Shown here: positions 26,944 through 37,877 of the stretch, one piece after another
Layout: every line of letters begins with the position of its first letter
Numbering within the stretch: the stretch's first letter is position 1
From: Intestinibacter bartlettii
GTDB taxonomy: Bacteria; Bacillota; Clostridia; Peptostreptococcales; Peptostreptococcaceae
Assembly: GCF_018917435.1 (NCBI RefSeq)
Contig: NZ_JAHLOQ010000011.1
Coordinates: forward strand, 1-64,000
DNA length: 64,000 bases
Direction: 5' to 3'
The notes under the pieces: generated by a model
Databases searched by the model: none
What the model was told of the DNA's origin: nothing
What the model saw: the letters and a program-made list of their open reading frames with translations, nothing else
Made by a program: the position numbers and the translations under genes

Positions 26944-28470
26944 CTATTTTATTAATGAGTGACCAGTCATTTCTTCTGGTTTTTCTAAGCCCATCATATC
27001 TAATAGTGTTGGAGCTATATCTGATAATCTACCATCAGTTAATAACTCTTTGCCTACGAAATCTTTTCCAGCTACTATAAATGGAACTGGGTTAACTGAA
27101 TGTGCAGTTATAACTTTTCCTGTTTCAGGGTCTGCCATTAATTCAGCGTTTCCGTGGTCAGCAGTTATTATTGCGCTTCCACCGATTTCAACTATTTTGT
27201 CTACTAATTTACCAACACAGCTATCTACTGTTTCAACAGCTTTTATAGCTGCTTCCATAACACCTGTATGACCAACCATATCAGGGTTAGCAAAGTTAAC
27301 AACTATGAAGTCATATTTGTCTTCTTCTATTTTTTCCATAACTTTTGCTAATAATTCTGGTGCAGACATTTCTGGTTGTAAATCGTATGTTGCAACTTTT
27401 GGTGATGGTATTAATTCTCTATCTTCACCTTTGTTTGGTTCTTCAACACCGCCATTGAAGAAGAATGTAACGTGAGCATATTTTTCAGTTTCAGCAGCTC
27501 TTAATTGAGTCTTACCTAATTTTGATAAATATTCTCCTAGTGTGTTACTTAATGATTGTGGTCCAAATGCTATTTGAACGTTTGGTAAAGTAACATCATA
27601 TTCTGTTAAACAAACGAAGAATGTGTTTATATCTTCTCTTTCAAATCCATCGAATTCTTTGTCAACTATACATCTAGATATTTCTCTAGCTCTGTCTGGT
27701 CTAAAGTTGAAGAATATTACTGAGTCCCCTTCAGATATTTTTCCTACTGGTTGACCATCTTTAACCATTACAGTTGGTACGATGAATTCATCTGTTGCGC
27801 CTTTTTTGTATGATGCTTCAACAGCTTCAGATGCAGAAGTAGCAGTTTCACCTTCGCCACAAACCATAGCTCTGTATGCTTTTTCTACTCTTTCCCATCT
27901 TTTATCTCTATCCATTGCATAGTATCTACCATTTACAGAAGCAAATTGTCCTACACCTATTTCAGCCATATAAGCTTCTATATCTTTAACGTAGTCTATA
28001 CCGCTTTGTGGGTCAGTATCTCTACCATCTGTAAATGCATGTACGTATACTTTTTCTACACCTTTTTCTTTAGCCATTTTGATTAAAGCTTTAAGGTGGT
28101 CTATATGTGAATGAACTCCACCGTCAGATAATAATCCCATTATATGAACAGCATGTTCTTTTCCATTTTCCATAGCTTTACATAAGACTTCGTTTGTAAA
28201 GAAATCTCCATCTTGTATTGCTTTTGTTATTCTAGTTAAATCTTGATATACTATTCTTCCTGCTCCTATATTTGTATGACCAACTTCTGAGTTACCCATT
28301 TGTCCATCAGGAAGACCAACATCAAGACCACTTGCTTTTATTAATGTTGTTGGATAAGTTTCTTCGATTCTGTCTAAATTAGGAGTTTTTGCCTCTTTAA
28401 CTGCATTTCCTACTGTATTATTACTTTCTCCAAAACCATCCATGATTATTAATGCTACTGGTTTTTTCAT
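26944..28470 (-). CDS. gpmI: 2,3-bisphosphoglycerate-independent phosphoglycerate mutase
   Basis: 508 residues, the normal length. It interconverts 3- and 2-phosphoglycerate with two Mn ions. The N-terminal IMDGFGES and the nucleophile serine in MGNSEVGHTNIGAGR (near residue 62) are present, as are the C-terminal ligands TADHGNAE and HSVNPVPF. It begins 17 bases after tpiA ends. Confidence 0.97.
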   Translation of the reverse strand: MKKPVALIIMDGFGESNNTVGNAVKEAKTPNLDRIEETYPTTLIKASGLDVGLPDGQMGNSEVGHTNIGAGRIVYQDLTRITKAIQDGDFFTNEVLCKAMENGKEHAVHIMGLLSDGGVHSHIDHLKALIKMAKEKGVEKVYVHAFTDGRDTDPQSGIDYVKDIEAYMAEIGVGQFASVNGRYYAMDRDKRWERVEKAYRAMVCGEGETATSASEAVEASYKKGATDEFIVPTVMVKDGQPVGKISEGDSVIFFNFRPDRAREISRCIVDKEFDGFEREDINTFFVCLTEYDVTLPNVQIAFGPQSLSNTLGEYLSKLGKTQLRAAETEKYAHVTFFFNGGVEEPNKGEDRELIPSPKVATYDLQPEMSAPELLAKVMEKIEEDKYDFIVVNFANPDMVGHTGVMEAAIKAVETVDSCVGKLVDKIVEIGGSAIITADHGNAELMADPETGKVITAHSVNPVPFIVAGKDFVGKELLTDGRLSDIAPTLLDMMGLEKPEEMTGHSLIK

Positions 28471-28486
28471 TTGTATTATTTCACTC

Positions 28487-29233
28487 CTATTTAAAATTTA
28501 CAAGAGCCACATAATCATCAGCTTTAAGTGATGCTCCACCAACTAAAGCTCCATCTATGTCGCTTTGTCCCATTATTTCTGCTACATTAGCTGGTTTAAC
28601 ACTTCCGCCGTATTGGATTCTAACCTCGTTAGCTAAATCACCGTAAACTGAAGCCACAACTTCTCTTATGTATGATATAACGTCATTAGCTTGTTCTGCA
28701 GTTGCAGTTTTTCCTGTTCCTATAGCCCAGATTGGTTCATAAGCAATAACAACTTTAGCTAAATCTTCTTTTGCTACACCTTTTAACCCAGCTAATATCT
28801 GAGTTTTTACGTGTTCTTTAGTAACGCCAGCTTCTCTTTGTTCTAAAGTTTCACCACAGCATAATATTGGGTTTATACCTATTTGTAATGCTTTTAATAC
28901 TTTTTTGTTAACTGTTTCATCAGTTTCTCCAAAATATTCTCTTCTTTCAGAATGTCCTATAATAACATAATCCATTCCTATTTCTTGTAACATTTCAGCA
29001 GAAACTTCCCCAGTGAAAGCTCCTGATGTTTCAAAGTGCATATTTTGAGCACCAACTTTTATTTTAGTCCCTTTAGTAGCTTCTTTAAGGTCTTTTAATT
29101 GTAAAAATGGCGCACATATTACAGCTTCTACGTCATCTCTATCAGCTCTAGCTCCGACTTCTTTAACAAATTCTAAAGCTTCTTTTATATTTTTATTCAT
29201 TTTCCAGTTTCCAGCGATTATTGGTTTTCTCAT
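28487..29233 (-). CDS. tpiA: Triosephosphate isomerase
   Basis: 248 residues. Active-site Lys in GNWKMN (Lys11), the His in IGHSERR (about 95) and the Glu in [11 protein letters not shown] (about 167) are all present, with the phosphate loop QYGGSVKP. It interconverts dihydroxyacetone phosphate and glyceraldehyde-3-phosphate. AGGAGG lies upstream of the ATG. Confidence 0.98.
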   Translation of the reverse strand: MRKPIIAGNWKMNKNIKEALEFVKEVGARADRDDVEAVICAPFLQLKDLKEATKGTKIKVGAQNMHFETSGAFTGEVSAEMLQEIGMDYVIIGHSERREYFGETDETVNKKVLKALQIGINPILCCGETLEQREAGVTKEHVKTQILAGLKGVAKEDLAKVVIAYEPIWAIGTGKTATAEQANDVISYIREVVASVYGDLANEVRIQYGGSVKPANVAEIMGQSDIDGALVGGASLKADDYVALVNFK

Positions 29234-29438
29234 TCGAGTTTCCTCCTTTGAATATATGAAATACTTTTTTATTTTAAACTATATTGTAAAAAATCTCTAT
29301 GAATTTACTACATTTATGTCCAATATCCAAAAGTTGTCAATATTCCTTGAGGTGTCAACGTCTTAAAATGTATTCATATTTTAATTCATTTTTATAAACT
29401 TTATATATTATTTAATTTCCCCTAGACTGATTTCCTCA

Positions 29439-29470
29439 GCGAATTAGCCCTCTCTAATTGGCTAATTCGC
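29439..29470 (-). other. Stable hairpin between pgk and tpiA
   Basis: GCGAATTAGCC and GGCTAATTCGC form an 11-bp perfect stem with a 10-base loop. No T-run follows on the minus strand, so it is more likely a processing or stability element. TTGACA occurs just upstream on that strand without an obvious -10. Confidence 0.6.
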
Positions 29471-29507
29471 TATCTTGTCAATATTAATTACTTTTTTTGA
29501 ATTCTTC

Positions 29508-30710
29508 TTATTTGTCGTCTAAAGCAACTATTCCTGGTAATTCTTTACCTTCTAAGAATTCAAGTGATGCTCCACCACCAGTTGAAACGTGAGTCATTTT
29601 GTCTCCGAATCCTAATTGGTTAACAGCAGCAGCACTATCTCCACCACCTATTACAGTAGTTGCATCTTCTAAGTCAGCCATAGCTTTTGCTATTGCTAAT
29701 GTTCCACCTGCGAATGCTTCAAATTCAAATACACCCATTGGTCCGTTCCATACTATTGTTTTTGAATTTTTAACAACATCTACAAATTTTTCTACTGATT
29801 TTGGTCCTATATCTAAACCTAAATATCCTTCAGGTATGTTTTGATCTTCTGTTACTACTACTTCTGCATCTGCAGCGAATTTGTTAGCAGCTTTTGAATC
29901 TACTGGTAAGTATAATTTAACACCTTTTTCTTCAGCTTTTGCTAACATTTCTTTAGCATAGTCAACTTTGTCAGCTTCTAATAAAGAGTTTCCTATTTCG
30001 TATCCTTGAGCTTTTAAGAATGTGTATGCCATTCCTCCACCTATTATTAAGTTATCAACTTTTTCTAATAATTGATTTATAACAGCTATTTTGTCAGATA
30101 CTTTAGATCCACCTAATATTGCAGTGAAAGGTCTAACTGGATTAGATACTGCTTCACCTAAGAATTTTAATTCTTTTTGGATTAAGTATCCGCAAGCTCT
30201 TTCTTGTAAGAATTGTCCAGCACCAACTGTTGAGCAGTGAGCTCTGTGAGCAGTACCGAATGCATCATTTACGAATACGTCAGCTAAAGAAGCTAATTCT
30301 TTAGAATAATTTTCTTCGTTTTTAGTTTCTTCTTTTCTGTATCTAGTGTTTTGTAATAAAACAACTTCTCCATCTTTCATGTTTGCAACAGCAGATTTAG
30401 CGTTTTCACCAACAACGTTATCATCAGCAGCAAATACTACTTCTTGTCCTAACATTTCTGATAATCTTTTTGCAACTGGTGCTAAAGATAATTCTGGTTT
30501 AGGTTCTCCTTTTGGTTTTCCTAAGTGAGAGCATAATATAACTTTTGCACCTTTTTCTATTAAGTATTTTATAGTTGGTAGTGCACCTACTAATCTGTTC
30601 TCGTCAGTTATTACACCATCTTGTAGTGGCACGTTGAAGTCACATCTTACTAAAACTCTTTTGCCTGCAACGTTTATATCTTCTATTGTTTTTTTGTTTA
30701 ACATTGACAT
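29508..30710 (-). CDS. pgk: Phosphoglycerate kinase
   Basis: 400 residues. The N-terminal substrate loop [12 protein letters not shown], the hinge GGSKVSDKI and the C-terminal nucleotide motif [13 protein letters not shown] are conserved. It makes ATP from 1,3-bisphosphoglycerate. AAGGAG precedes the ATG at 30710 by 7 bases. A terminator between gap and pgk means pgk may also be driven from an internal start. Confidence 0.98.
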   Translation of the reverse strand: MSMLNKKTIEDINVAGKRVLVRCDFNVPLQDGVITDENRLVGALPTIKYLIEKGAKVILCSHLGKPKGEPKPELSLAPVAKRLSEMLGQEVVFAADDNVVGENAKSAVANMKDGEVVLLQNTRYRKEETKNEENYSKELASLADVFVNDAFGTAHRAHCSTVGAGQFLQERACGYLIQKELKFLGEAVSNPVRPFTAILGGSKVSDKIAVINQLLEKVDNLIIGGGMAYTFLKAQGYEIGNSLLEADKVDYAKEMLAKAEEKGVKLYLPVDSKAANKFAADAEVVVTEDQNIPEGYLGLDIGPKSVEKFVDVVKNSKTIVWNGPMGVFEFEAFAGGTLAIAKAMADLEDATTVIGGGDSAAAVNQLGFGDKMTHVSTGGGASLEFLEGKELPGIVALDDK

Positions 30711-30905
30711 AATTAAACTCCTTCCAAAGTAAACATTTTTCCTTTTTACTATACCACATTTTTTTACATTTTTGGTATTAATTGATAGTTTATATATTCC
30801 GTTTTTATATCTTTAATTATTTTTTAAATTCTTCCCTAATTTAAATGATAATCCCTATTAAGTAGTTTTATTTTTATGTTAAATTTATTTATTGCGTCTT
30901 ATCCT

Positions 30906-30946
30906 AAAAAAGTCCGGAGCTGTAGCAGATACTACAAACCCGGACC
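30906..30946 (-). terminator. Terminator between gap and pgk
   Basis: GTCCGG (30912-30917) and CCGGAC (30940-30945), with an inner GTAG/CTAC helix, are followed on the minus strand by TTTTTT. It would uncouple gap from the downstream glycolytic genes. Confidence 0.85.
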
Positions 30947-30956
30947 TTATCCTAAA

Positions 30957-31970
<1,014 letters not shown>

Positions 31971-32081
31971 TTAACCTCCTAAAAATAAAACCTATTTTTA
32001 TATTATATTTTATTATCTATTTTACTAATATATCTATCAACTCTCAGCCGATATTATTAGTTATTGATTTATTTATATTTA

Positions 32082-33113
32082 TTATTGATTTTTTATTAAT
32101 TCAATAAGTTTTTTACCACTATGCTCGTCAGTTACTAAAACTAAGTTTTTGTTAATTTTAGAAATTGCTAGAAACGCTTCTACCTTTTTGGCTCCAGCAA
32201 ATACTGCAATGACTTCTCTCGCTTGTTGAACACTTTCTAAATCGATGCCTATTGTATTTAATCTGTATACAATTTCACCTTCTTTATTAAAGTAATATCC
32301 GAAAGATTCCCCTACAGCACCTTTATCTAGTATTTCTTGTGATACCTCTGGTGATAAATTACGTCTTACAATCATCTCATCAGCTCTACCTACACCAAAC
32401 ACTACTATGTCTGATTTTGAAACCAAGTCTAAAGTCTTTTTGATTTCTGGCTCTTGAGCTAACATCATCATTGATTCTTTTCCTAATTTATCAGGTAAAT
32501 TAAGCAATGCATATTGTGAATGTAATTTCTTGCTTATATCTGCAACTATATTGTTTGATTGTATCTCTACATTTACTCCTACACTACCTCTGGCTGGTGC
32601 TATAATTACGTTTTCAAATTTCTTATCGTTTTTTAATCCTTTTGAAAACTCTGCCATAGTCGTTCCACCTGTTATTGAAACTATATCGTGGTCGTGTAAT
32701 ATATGTGTAAAATGTGACGCTGCTGATCTTCCTACATCGATTAAAACACTTTTGTTCTTTTCATAATCGCCAGGCACAAGTATTACTTTTTTTATTCCTA
32801 ATAATTGAGTTAATCTCTCTTCTAATGTAGATAATCCCATAACTTCATTCATAGTATCTTTTAATCCTTCTAGAAGTTCGATACCTTCTTCTGTTATGTT
32901 CATACCTGATGTTTCAACGTTGATAAGACCTTGTTCTCTTAAAACCTCTGTTTCTGAACGAACAACTCTTTCACTCAACCCAAGTACATTTGCCAAACTT
33001 CTTCTTCCTATTGTTTCGTTTAAATATACTTCTCTAAGAATCGAGTAACGTTTCGTCATCATATCAAGCACTTGTGGAATTAATTTTTGTTGCATTTTTA
33101 ATAAATTGTTCAT
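32082..33113 (-). CDS. cggR: Central glycolytic genes regulator CggR
   Basis: 343 residues of the SorC/DeoR family. An N-terminal winged helix (about 15-75, with RSLANVLGLSERVVRSETEVLREQGLI) is followed by a sugar-phosphate-binding domain containing SITGGTTMAEF. It would repress the gap operon until fructose-1,6-bisphosphate binds. It lies directly upstream of gap on the same strand, the standard arrangement, with an operator candidate in its own leader. Confidence 0.95.
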   Translation of the reverse strand: MNNLLKMQQKLIPQVLDMMTKRYSILREVYLNETIGRRSLANVLGLSERVVRSETEVLREQGLINVETSGMNITEEGIELLEGLKDTMNEVMGLSTLEERLTQLLGIKKVILVPGDYEKNKSVLIDVGRSAASHFTHILHDHDIVSITGGTTMAEFSKGLKNDKKFENVIIAPARGSVGVNVEIQSNNIVADISKKLHSQYALLNLPDKLGKESMMMLAQEPEIKKTLDLVSKSDIVVFGVGRADEMIVRRNLSPEVSQEILDKGAVGESFGYYFNKEGEIVYRLNTIGIDLESVQQAREVIAVFAGAKKVEAFLAISKINKNLVLVTDEHSGKKLIELIKNQ

Positions 33114-33135
33114 AAGTCATACCTCATTTTTCGTA

Positions 33136-33173
33136 CCGGGACTTTTTAAGTCCTATGTATCTATTTGCGTCCC
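33136..33173 (-). promoter_or_regulatory. Candidate CggR operator
   Basis: On the minus strand GGGACGCAAATAGATACATAGGACTT... shows two direct GGGAC/AGGAC half-sites, resembling the CGGGAC repeats of the Bacillus CggR operator. A TTAAAAAGTCCC arm follows. It lies just downstream of the predicted transcription start, where a roadblock repressor would act. Confidence 0.55.
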
Positions 33174-33186
33174 ACAAGATAATTTT

Positions 33187-33215
33187 ATTTTACCTTACAT
33201 GCAAACATTTTTCAA
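33187..33215 (-). promoter_or_regulatory. Promoter of the cggR-gap operon
   Basis: TTGAAA (33210-33215), exactly 17 bases, TAAAAT (33187-33192) on the minus strand. It lies immediately upstream of the CggR operator candidate. Confidence 0.75.
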
Positions 33216-33302
33216 TACGTTTTCATAAATTTTTATTTTTTTTAACCCATAATTTACTTTTTTTTTCGTAATTTAACAAAAACTATGCCTTCCTCGTCTA
33301 TT

Positions 33303-34670
33303 TTACTTAGAAAACAAAGTTTTTCTTTTGCTTGATGGTAATATTCCTAACTCTTCTCTGTATTTCGTTATTGTTCTTCTAGCAACATTTATCCCCTGGT
33401 CACTTAACAGAACTTTTATTTTTTCGTCGCTCAATGGTTTCGATTTGTCTTCGTTTTTTATTGTATCCTTAACAAACTTTTTTATACTAATAGCGGAAGT
33501 CTCCTCTGTCCCTTGAGTTTCTAAACCTTTTGAAAAGAAATATTTAAATTCAAACATGCCAAAAGGAGTCAACATATACTTTCCATTTACGCCCCTGCTT
33601 ATAGTTGACTGATGCATTTCTAATTCATCTGCTACTTCTTGCATTTTCATTGGTTTTATATAGTCTAATCCTTTTTCAAAGAAATTTTTTTGTCTATTTA
33701 AAATTGATGTTGCTATTTTTATAGTCGTACTTTTTCTATTTTGTATATTTTTAACTAAGTCTAACGCACTATCTAATCTGTCTTTTATAAACTCTTTTGT
33801 ATCTTTATCTGAATCTTTGTTATTTAATATTTCTTTATAAAATGAATTTATTTGGATATTTATATCATGAAAATCATTTGAGATTACTATAAAATCATTG
33901 TTTACTTTTTTTATTATTACATCTGGTTTTATATATGATATATCGTTTAAGTTGTATATTTTACCCGGTTTTGGATCTAGACTTTTAATTATTTGAATGT
34001 AATCCATACATTTGTTTTGATTAATATTGTATTTTTTACAAATTGATTTTATCTTTCTACTGCCTATATCTTTTAAATCTTCTTTTATGATTTGCTCGAG
34101 CAGTTTGTCTTTTATATCTAGATTTTTAAGTTGTATCAATAAACATTCTTCTAAATTATTTCCACCTATTCCATTTGGCTCAAGTGATTGGACATATTTT
34201 TTACACTTACTATATAAATCATCGCTTATTTTTAATTTTTCTATAATAATTTTTTCATCTTGTAAACTTAGATATCCATTTTCATCTAAACTATCTATTA
34301 TATATTCGCAGACTTTCTTTTCTGTTTTGTTTATTTTATAATAGCTAATTTGATTTTTTAGATAATCATATAAATTTTGTGGAGATTTTACCATGTTTTC
34401 AAAATCGACTTCATTATCTACATTATATGCAAATTCATTTTTATCTTTATAAGTATGTTTTTGCATATCTTTTATGTATTTTTCCCAATCGACTCGTCTT
34501 TCATCATAGTTTGTTTCAATCTGAATGATAGGATTTTCTTCATATTCTCTCTTTATTTCATTCTCTAATTCTAAAGAGCTCATGCTTAGAATATTTAAAG
34601 ATTGCATTAATTTTGTCGTCATCACAAGTTTTTGCGATTGACTTAAATCCAAACCATAATTTATTTCCAT
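33303..34670 (-). CDS. rpoN: RNA polymerase sigma-54 factor
   Basis: 455 residues. The N-terminal glutamine-rich activator-interacting region (QSQKLVMTTKLMQSLNILSM), the core-binding domain, the HTH (LEMHQSTISRGVNGKYMLTPFG) and the diagnostic RpoN box (VARRTITKYREELGI) are present in order. Start at 34670 because GGAGGT lies 6 bases upstream; an ATG five codons earlier overlaps that site. It lies upstream of cggR as in Clostridioides. Confidence 0.96.
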   Translation of the reverse strand: MEINYGLDLSQSQKLVMTTKLMQSLNILSMSSLELENEIKREYEENPIIQIETNYDERRVDWEKYIKDMQKHTYKDKNEFAYNVDNEVDFENMVKSPQNLYDYLKNQISYYKINKTEKKVCEYIIDSLDENGYLSLQDEKIIIEKLKISDDLYSKCKKYVQSLEPNGIGGNNLEECLLIQLKNLDIKDKLLEQIIKEDLKDIGSRKIKSICKKYNINQNKCMDYIQIIKSLDPKPGKIYNLNDISYIKPDVIIKKVNNDFIVISNDFHDINIQINSFYKEILNNKDSDKDTKEFIKDRLDSALDLVKNIQNRKSTTIKIATSILNRQKNFFEKGLDYIKPMKMQEVADELEMHQSTISRGVNGKYMLTPFGMFEFKYFFSKGLETQGTEETSAISIKKFVKDTIKNEDKSKPLSDEKIKVLLSDQGINVARRTITKYREELGILPSSKRKTLFSK

Positions 34671-34773
34671 AGTATTACCTCCCATAACCCCACTACTTTT
34701 ATTAAATTTATAAATATCTTTATAACGATTTACTTATTCCTTAAATAATATATTTTAATTTATTATACAATAA

Positions 34774-34822
34774 AAGGAATGTCTTATAATGTAAATCTTG
34801 TTACATATATAAAACATTCCTT
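34774..34822 (-). terminator. Terminator downstream of the MFS transporter gene
   Basis: AAGGAATGT (34774-34782) and ACATTCCTT (34814-34822) enclose a second helix ATGTAA/TTACAT. Followed on the minus strand by TTTTATTG. Confidence 0.8.
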
Positions 34823-34858
34823 CTTTATTTGTATATTTTTATATTTTAATGCTTAATA

Positions 34859-36313
34859 TTAAGCAACTTTTTGTTCAGATTGTTCAGTTTCTTTTTTGTC
34901 AGACATTTGTGGTCTTACAAATAATATAACTATTGCAAGTCCTACAAGACCTACTATTGCTGCTACCCAATATACTGCATTAACACCATTTTGTATAAAT
35001 TCAACGTTTGTTGGGTCAGCTGCTGTATTCATGTTGTATGCAACTGCGAATACTGTTGCTGCAACTGTTCCTGATAATGAGTTGAAGAAGTTTACAAATG
35101 ATGTACCAACACCTATATCTTTTGGCTCAAGCATAGATTGAGCAGCTGGTGTTATAGATACAGAACGGAAACTTTCTGCTATTCCTGTAACTGTAAGAGC
35201 TACGATGTATACTAATATAGATGTAGATGGTGTAGTGAATCCCATTACTAACATTGGTATACCAGCTAATGCTGTTGCACCAACCATTGCTTTCCACATG
35301 TTTGAAGTTTTCTTACCTACCCAAGTTCCTGCTATTATTGGTACTATTATAGTAAGTAAAGTACGTGGCATTTGTAATGTTCCAGCTATACTTGCTGATT
35401 TACCCATTACTTGCATTGCACCTATTGGAGCATATACGTTCATTGCATTTTGGTAGAAGTAACTAGCGAACCCTACCGCTAAAAGCATTGTATAGTTTTT
35501 ATTTCTGAATAATGCAAGAGGTATAAGTGGCTCTACTGCTTTCTTTTCTACTTTTATAAGTGCATAAAATGCTATTAATCCTAACGCAAATCCAGCTATT
35601 ATTACTGGGTTAGTCCATCCTATTGCTGAACCAAAGTTTAAAGATAAAAGAATCGCACAAAGTGTAACTGATAAAGCGATTATTCCTGGAACGTCTACAG
35701 TAACTTTACCTTCACGTTTTTGGTTTGGCATGTTAAGTCCTATTAATACTATTCCAAGTATTAGAGGTAGAGCTGGCATAAGTATTGCTACTGTAAGCAT
35801 GTTCATATCTGTAAGTATACCTGCTATTATACTTCCTCCAAATCCACCAACTGCTATTGCAGCTGCTAACATACCCATTGCTTTTGGTACATCTTTTCTT
35901 TCGTTAATTAATCCCATTATTATGTAAGGTGCTGCTGTGAAAGCTCCTTGAGTAAGACTTATTAATAAACGTAATACCATAAGTGGTACTAAAGAACGTA
36001 CGAATGCAAATGCTATCCCGCATATTACACATAAGATACCTGGTATAACTACTATATTTCTACGTCCTATTATGTCACCAAGTTTTCCTCCGATTGGTGT
36101 CATTATAGTTACTCCTAGTGCCGCAAAAATAGAGAATAAACCTACATATCCCATTGCGTTTACACTTTCTAATATTGGTGCTGTTAATGTTGAAAATACA
36201 AGACCATACATTGCTACTGAAAGCATCATGCATATACATCCTATTTGCACAAGATTCTTTTTGGCCTTTGGTAACGGAATCGCTACCGTCTGCTGCGTTT
36301 GTCCATTCGACAT
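34859..36313 (-). CDS. Major facilitator superfamily transporter, 14-helix type
   Basis: 484 residues with about 14 hydrophobic segments. The MFS motif A GGKLGDIIGRRN lies in the loop after helix 2, and the C-terminus is short and charged. The length and motif suit the DHA2-like branch. It follows the M20 amidohydrolase gene on the same strand with a gap of about 115 bases. It may import that enzyme's acylated substrate or export the product; the direction is not evident. Confidence 0.85.
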   Translation of the reverse strand: MSNGQTQQTVAIPLPKAKKNLVQIGCICMMLSVAMYGLVFSTLTAPILESVNAMGYVGLFSIFAALGVTIMTPIGGKLGDIIGRRNIVVIPGILCVICGIAFAFVRSLVPLMVLRLLISLTQGAFTAAPYIIMGLINERKDVPKAMGMLAAAIAVGGFGGSIIAGILTDMNMLTVAILMPALPLILGIVLIGLNMPNQKREGKVTVDVPGIIALSVTLCAILLSLNFGSAIGWTNPVIIAGFALGLIAFYALIKVEKKAVEPLIPLALFRNKNYTMLLAVGFASYFYQNAMNVYAPIGAMQVMGKSASIAGTLQMPRTLLTIIVPIIAGTWVGKKTSNMWKAMVGATALAGIPMLVMGFTTPSTSILVYIVALTVTGIAESFRSVSITPAAQSMLEPKDIGVGTSFVNFFNSLSGTVAATVFAVAYNMNTAADPTNVEFIQNGVNAVYWVAAIVGLVGLAIVILFVRPQMSDKKETEQSEQKVA

Positions 36314-36430
36314 AGCATAATCTCCTTTTGTCTATCTACGTTTTTTATTTATATATTCACGTAATTATTTTTGTTTTTTACTTTTACCCTATTGTTGTAA
36401 ATTGCTATTCATGATAATTTACATACTTTA

Positions 36431-37606
36431 TTATTTGTTGTTTTTTAACCATTGTGTTGCACAATGTGCTAAACATGAAGATCCTATTGGACACACATCT
36501 TCGTTAAATTTAACTTTTGGATTGTGTGCTGGAGCTGCTCCTCTTTCATCTAGGAATCCTGCTGATAAGTACATAAATGTACTTGGTACTTGTTCTGCTA
36601 TAACAGCAAAGTCTTCTGAAGCACTTGCTGATATTCCTGGATATCCTGTAAGTCCTGGTATACCCATTTCTTCCATATATCCTACGAATTCATCTGTAAG
36701 AGATGGATTACATATTAATGGTGGTACTTCAGAAAGCATTTCTACTTCTGCACTTCCTCCATAAACAGCTGCAACACTTTCTGCAACTTCTTTCATTCTA
36801 CGAACAAGTAATTCTCTTGCTTCTGGTTTGTTTGTACGTATAGTTCCTTCAAGTACAGCAGTTTCTGGTATTATATTACCTACTGTTCCTGCGTGGAATT
36901 TACCTACTGTTAATACACAAGAATGTGTTGGGTCACTTTCTCTTGCTATTAATTCTTGTAATGCAAGATGTACATGTACACCAATATTTATTGGATCTAT
37001 ACCTGCATGAGGATAAGCCCCGTGTGAACCCTTTCCTGTCAGCGTTATTTTAAACCCGTCTACAGAGTACATCATTGTATCTTTGTTGTTGTACATATAT
37101 AGACCAACTGGCATTTGTCCTGTAGATACGTGATATGCAAGAGCTGCATCTACTGGTGGATTTTGTAAAATACCATTTTCAATCATGTTTTTACTACCTT
37201 CGAATGTTTCTTCTGCTGGTTGGAACATTAATTTTACTGTTCCTTCTAAAGCATCTTCATTCTCTTTTAGCATTTTAGCTGCTGTAAGTAACATTGCTGC
37301 ATGGAAGTCATGTCCACAAGTATGAGCTGTTTTTCCTGTTGGACAAGCAAATTCTTCTCCACTTTCTTCAGCCATTGGAAGTGCATCCATATCAGCACGT
37401 AGTAATAATACTTTTCCGCCTTTTCCTAAAGTAGCGCTTACCCCATAGCCACAATCTTGTGGTTCTATGCCGCACTCTCTTAATTTATCCATAACATATG
37501 CTTTTGTTTTTGGAAGATCTAATCCAGCTTCTGCATTTGTATGGATATAACGACGGTGAGCAACCGTTTCACCTGCTAATTCTTTAGCTCTGTTATAATA
37601 ATTCAT
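36431..37606 (-). CDS. M20 family amidohydrolase/metallopeptidase
   Basis: 391 residues with the M20D pattern of N-acyl amino acid deacylases. The metal site has RADMDALP and HTCGHDFHAAMLL, the catalytic glutamates PAEETFEG, and a lid-domain GSHGAYPHAGIDP. It probably removes an acyl group (hippurate, N-acyl amino acid or similar). It is co-directional with an MFS permease and divergent from a PrpR-like regulator, a small acquisition module. Confidence 0.9.
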   Translation of the reverse strand: MNYYNRAKELAGETVAHRRYIHTNAEAGLDLPKTKAYVMDKLRECGIEPQDCGYGVSATLGKGGKVLLLRADMDALPMAEESGEEFACPTGKTAHTCGHDFHAAMLLTAAKMLKENEDALEGTVKLMFQPAEETFEGSKNMIENGILQNPPVDAALAYHVSTGQMPVGLYMYNNKDTMMYSVDGFKITLTGKGSHGAYPHAGIDPINIGVHVHLALQELIARESDPTHSCVLTVGKFHAGTVGNIIPETAVLEGTIRTNKPEARELLVRRMKEVAESVAAVYGGSAEVEMLSEVPPLICNPSLTDEFVGYMEEMGIPGLTGYPGISASASEDFAVIAEQVPSTFMYLSAGFLDERGAAPAHNPKVKFNEDVCPIGSSCLAHCATQWLKNNK

Positions 37607-37644
37607 AAGCTTTTCTCCTTTTAAGGAATATTTTTTGAAGTATT

Positions 37645-37660
37645 TTCTATATTTATAGAA
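37645..37660. promoter_or_regulatory. Palindrome between the amidohydrolase and its divergent regulator
   Basis: TTCTATA-TT-TATAGAA is a perfect 16-base palindrome about 40 bases upstream of the amidohydrolase start codon. It is a candidate operator for the regulator at 37878. A GAATAC half repeat occurs twice just beside it. Confidence 0.4.
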
Positions 37661-37877
37661 TACATATGGAATACTTTTCTCGATAATAATATATCAATTT
37701 TTTCAGCATTTGTCAAATAATTTTGCTTTCAAATTATACATTTTATTACTTTTTTACATTATTTTCCTTATTTTAGACTATTTATCAGTATTTTTTTACA
37801 GCATATTGACTTTTATAATATTTACATTGATTTATAAAATGCTTTTTGATAATATAAGTGCTAGAGGTGAATAAAAA

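Noticed and set aside
29439-29470. Terminator between pgk and tpiA
   Set aside because: The stem is strong but no T-run follows on the transcribed strand, so it is listed as a hairpin only.
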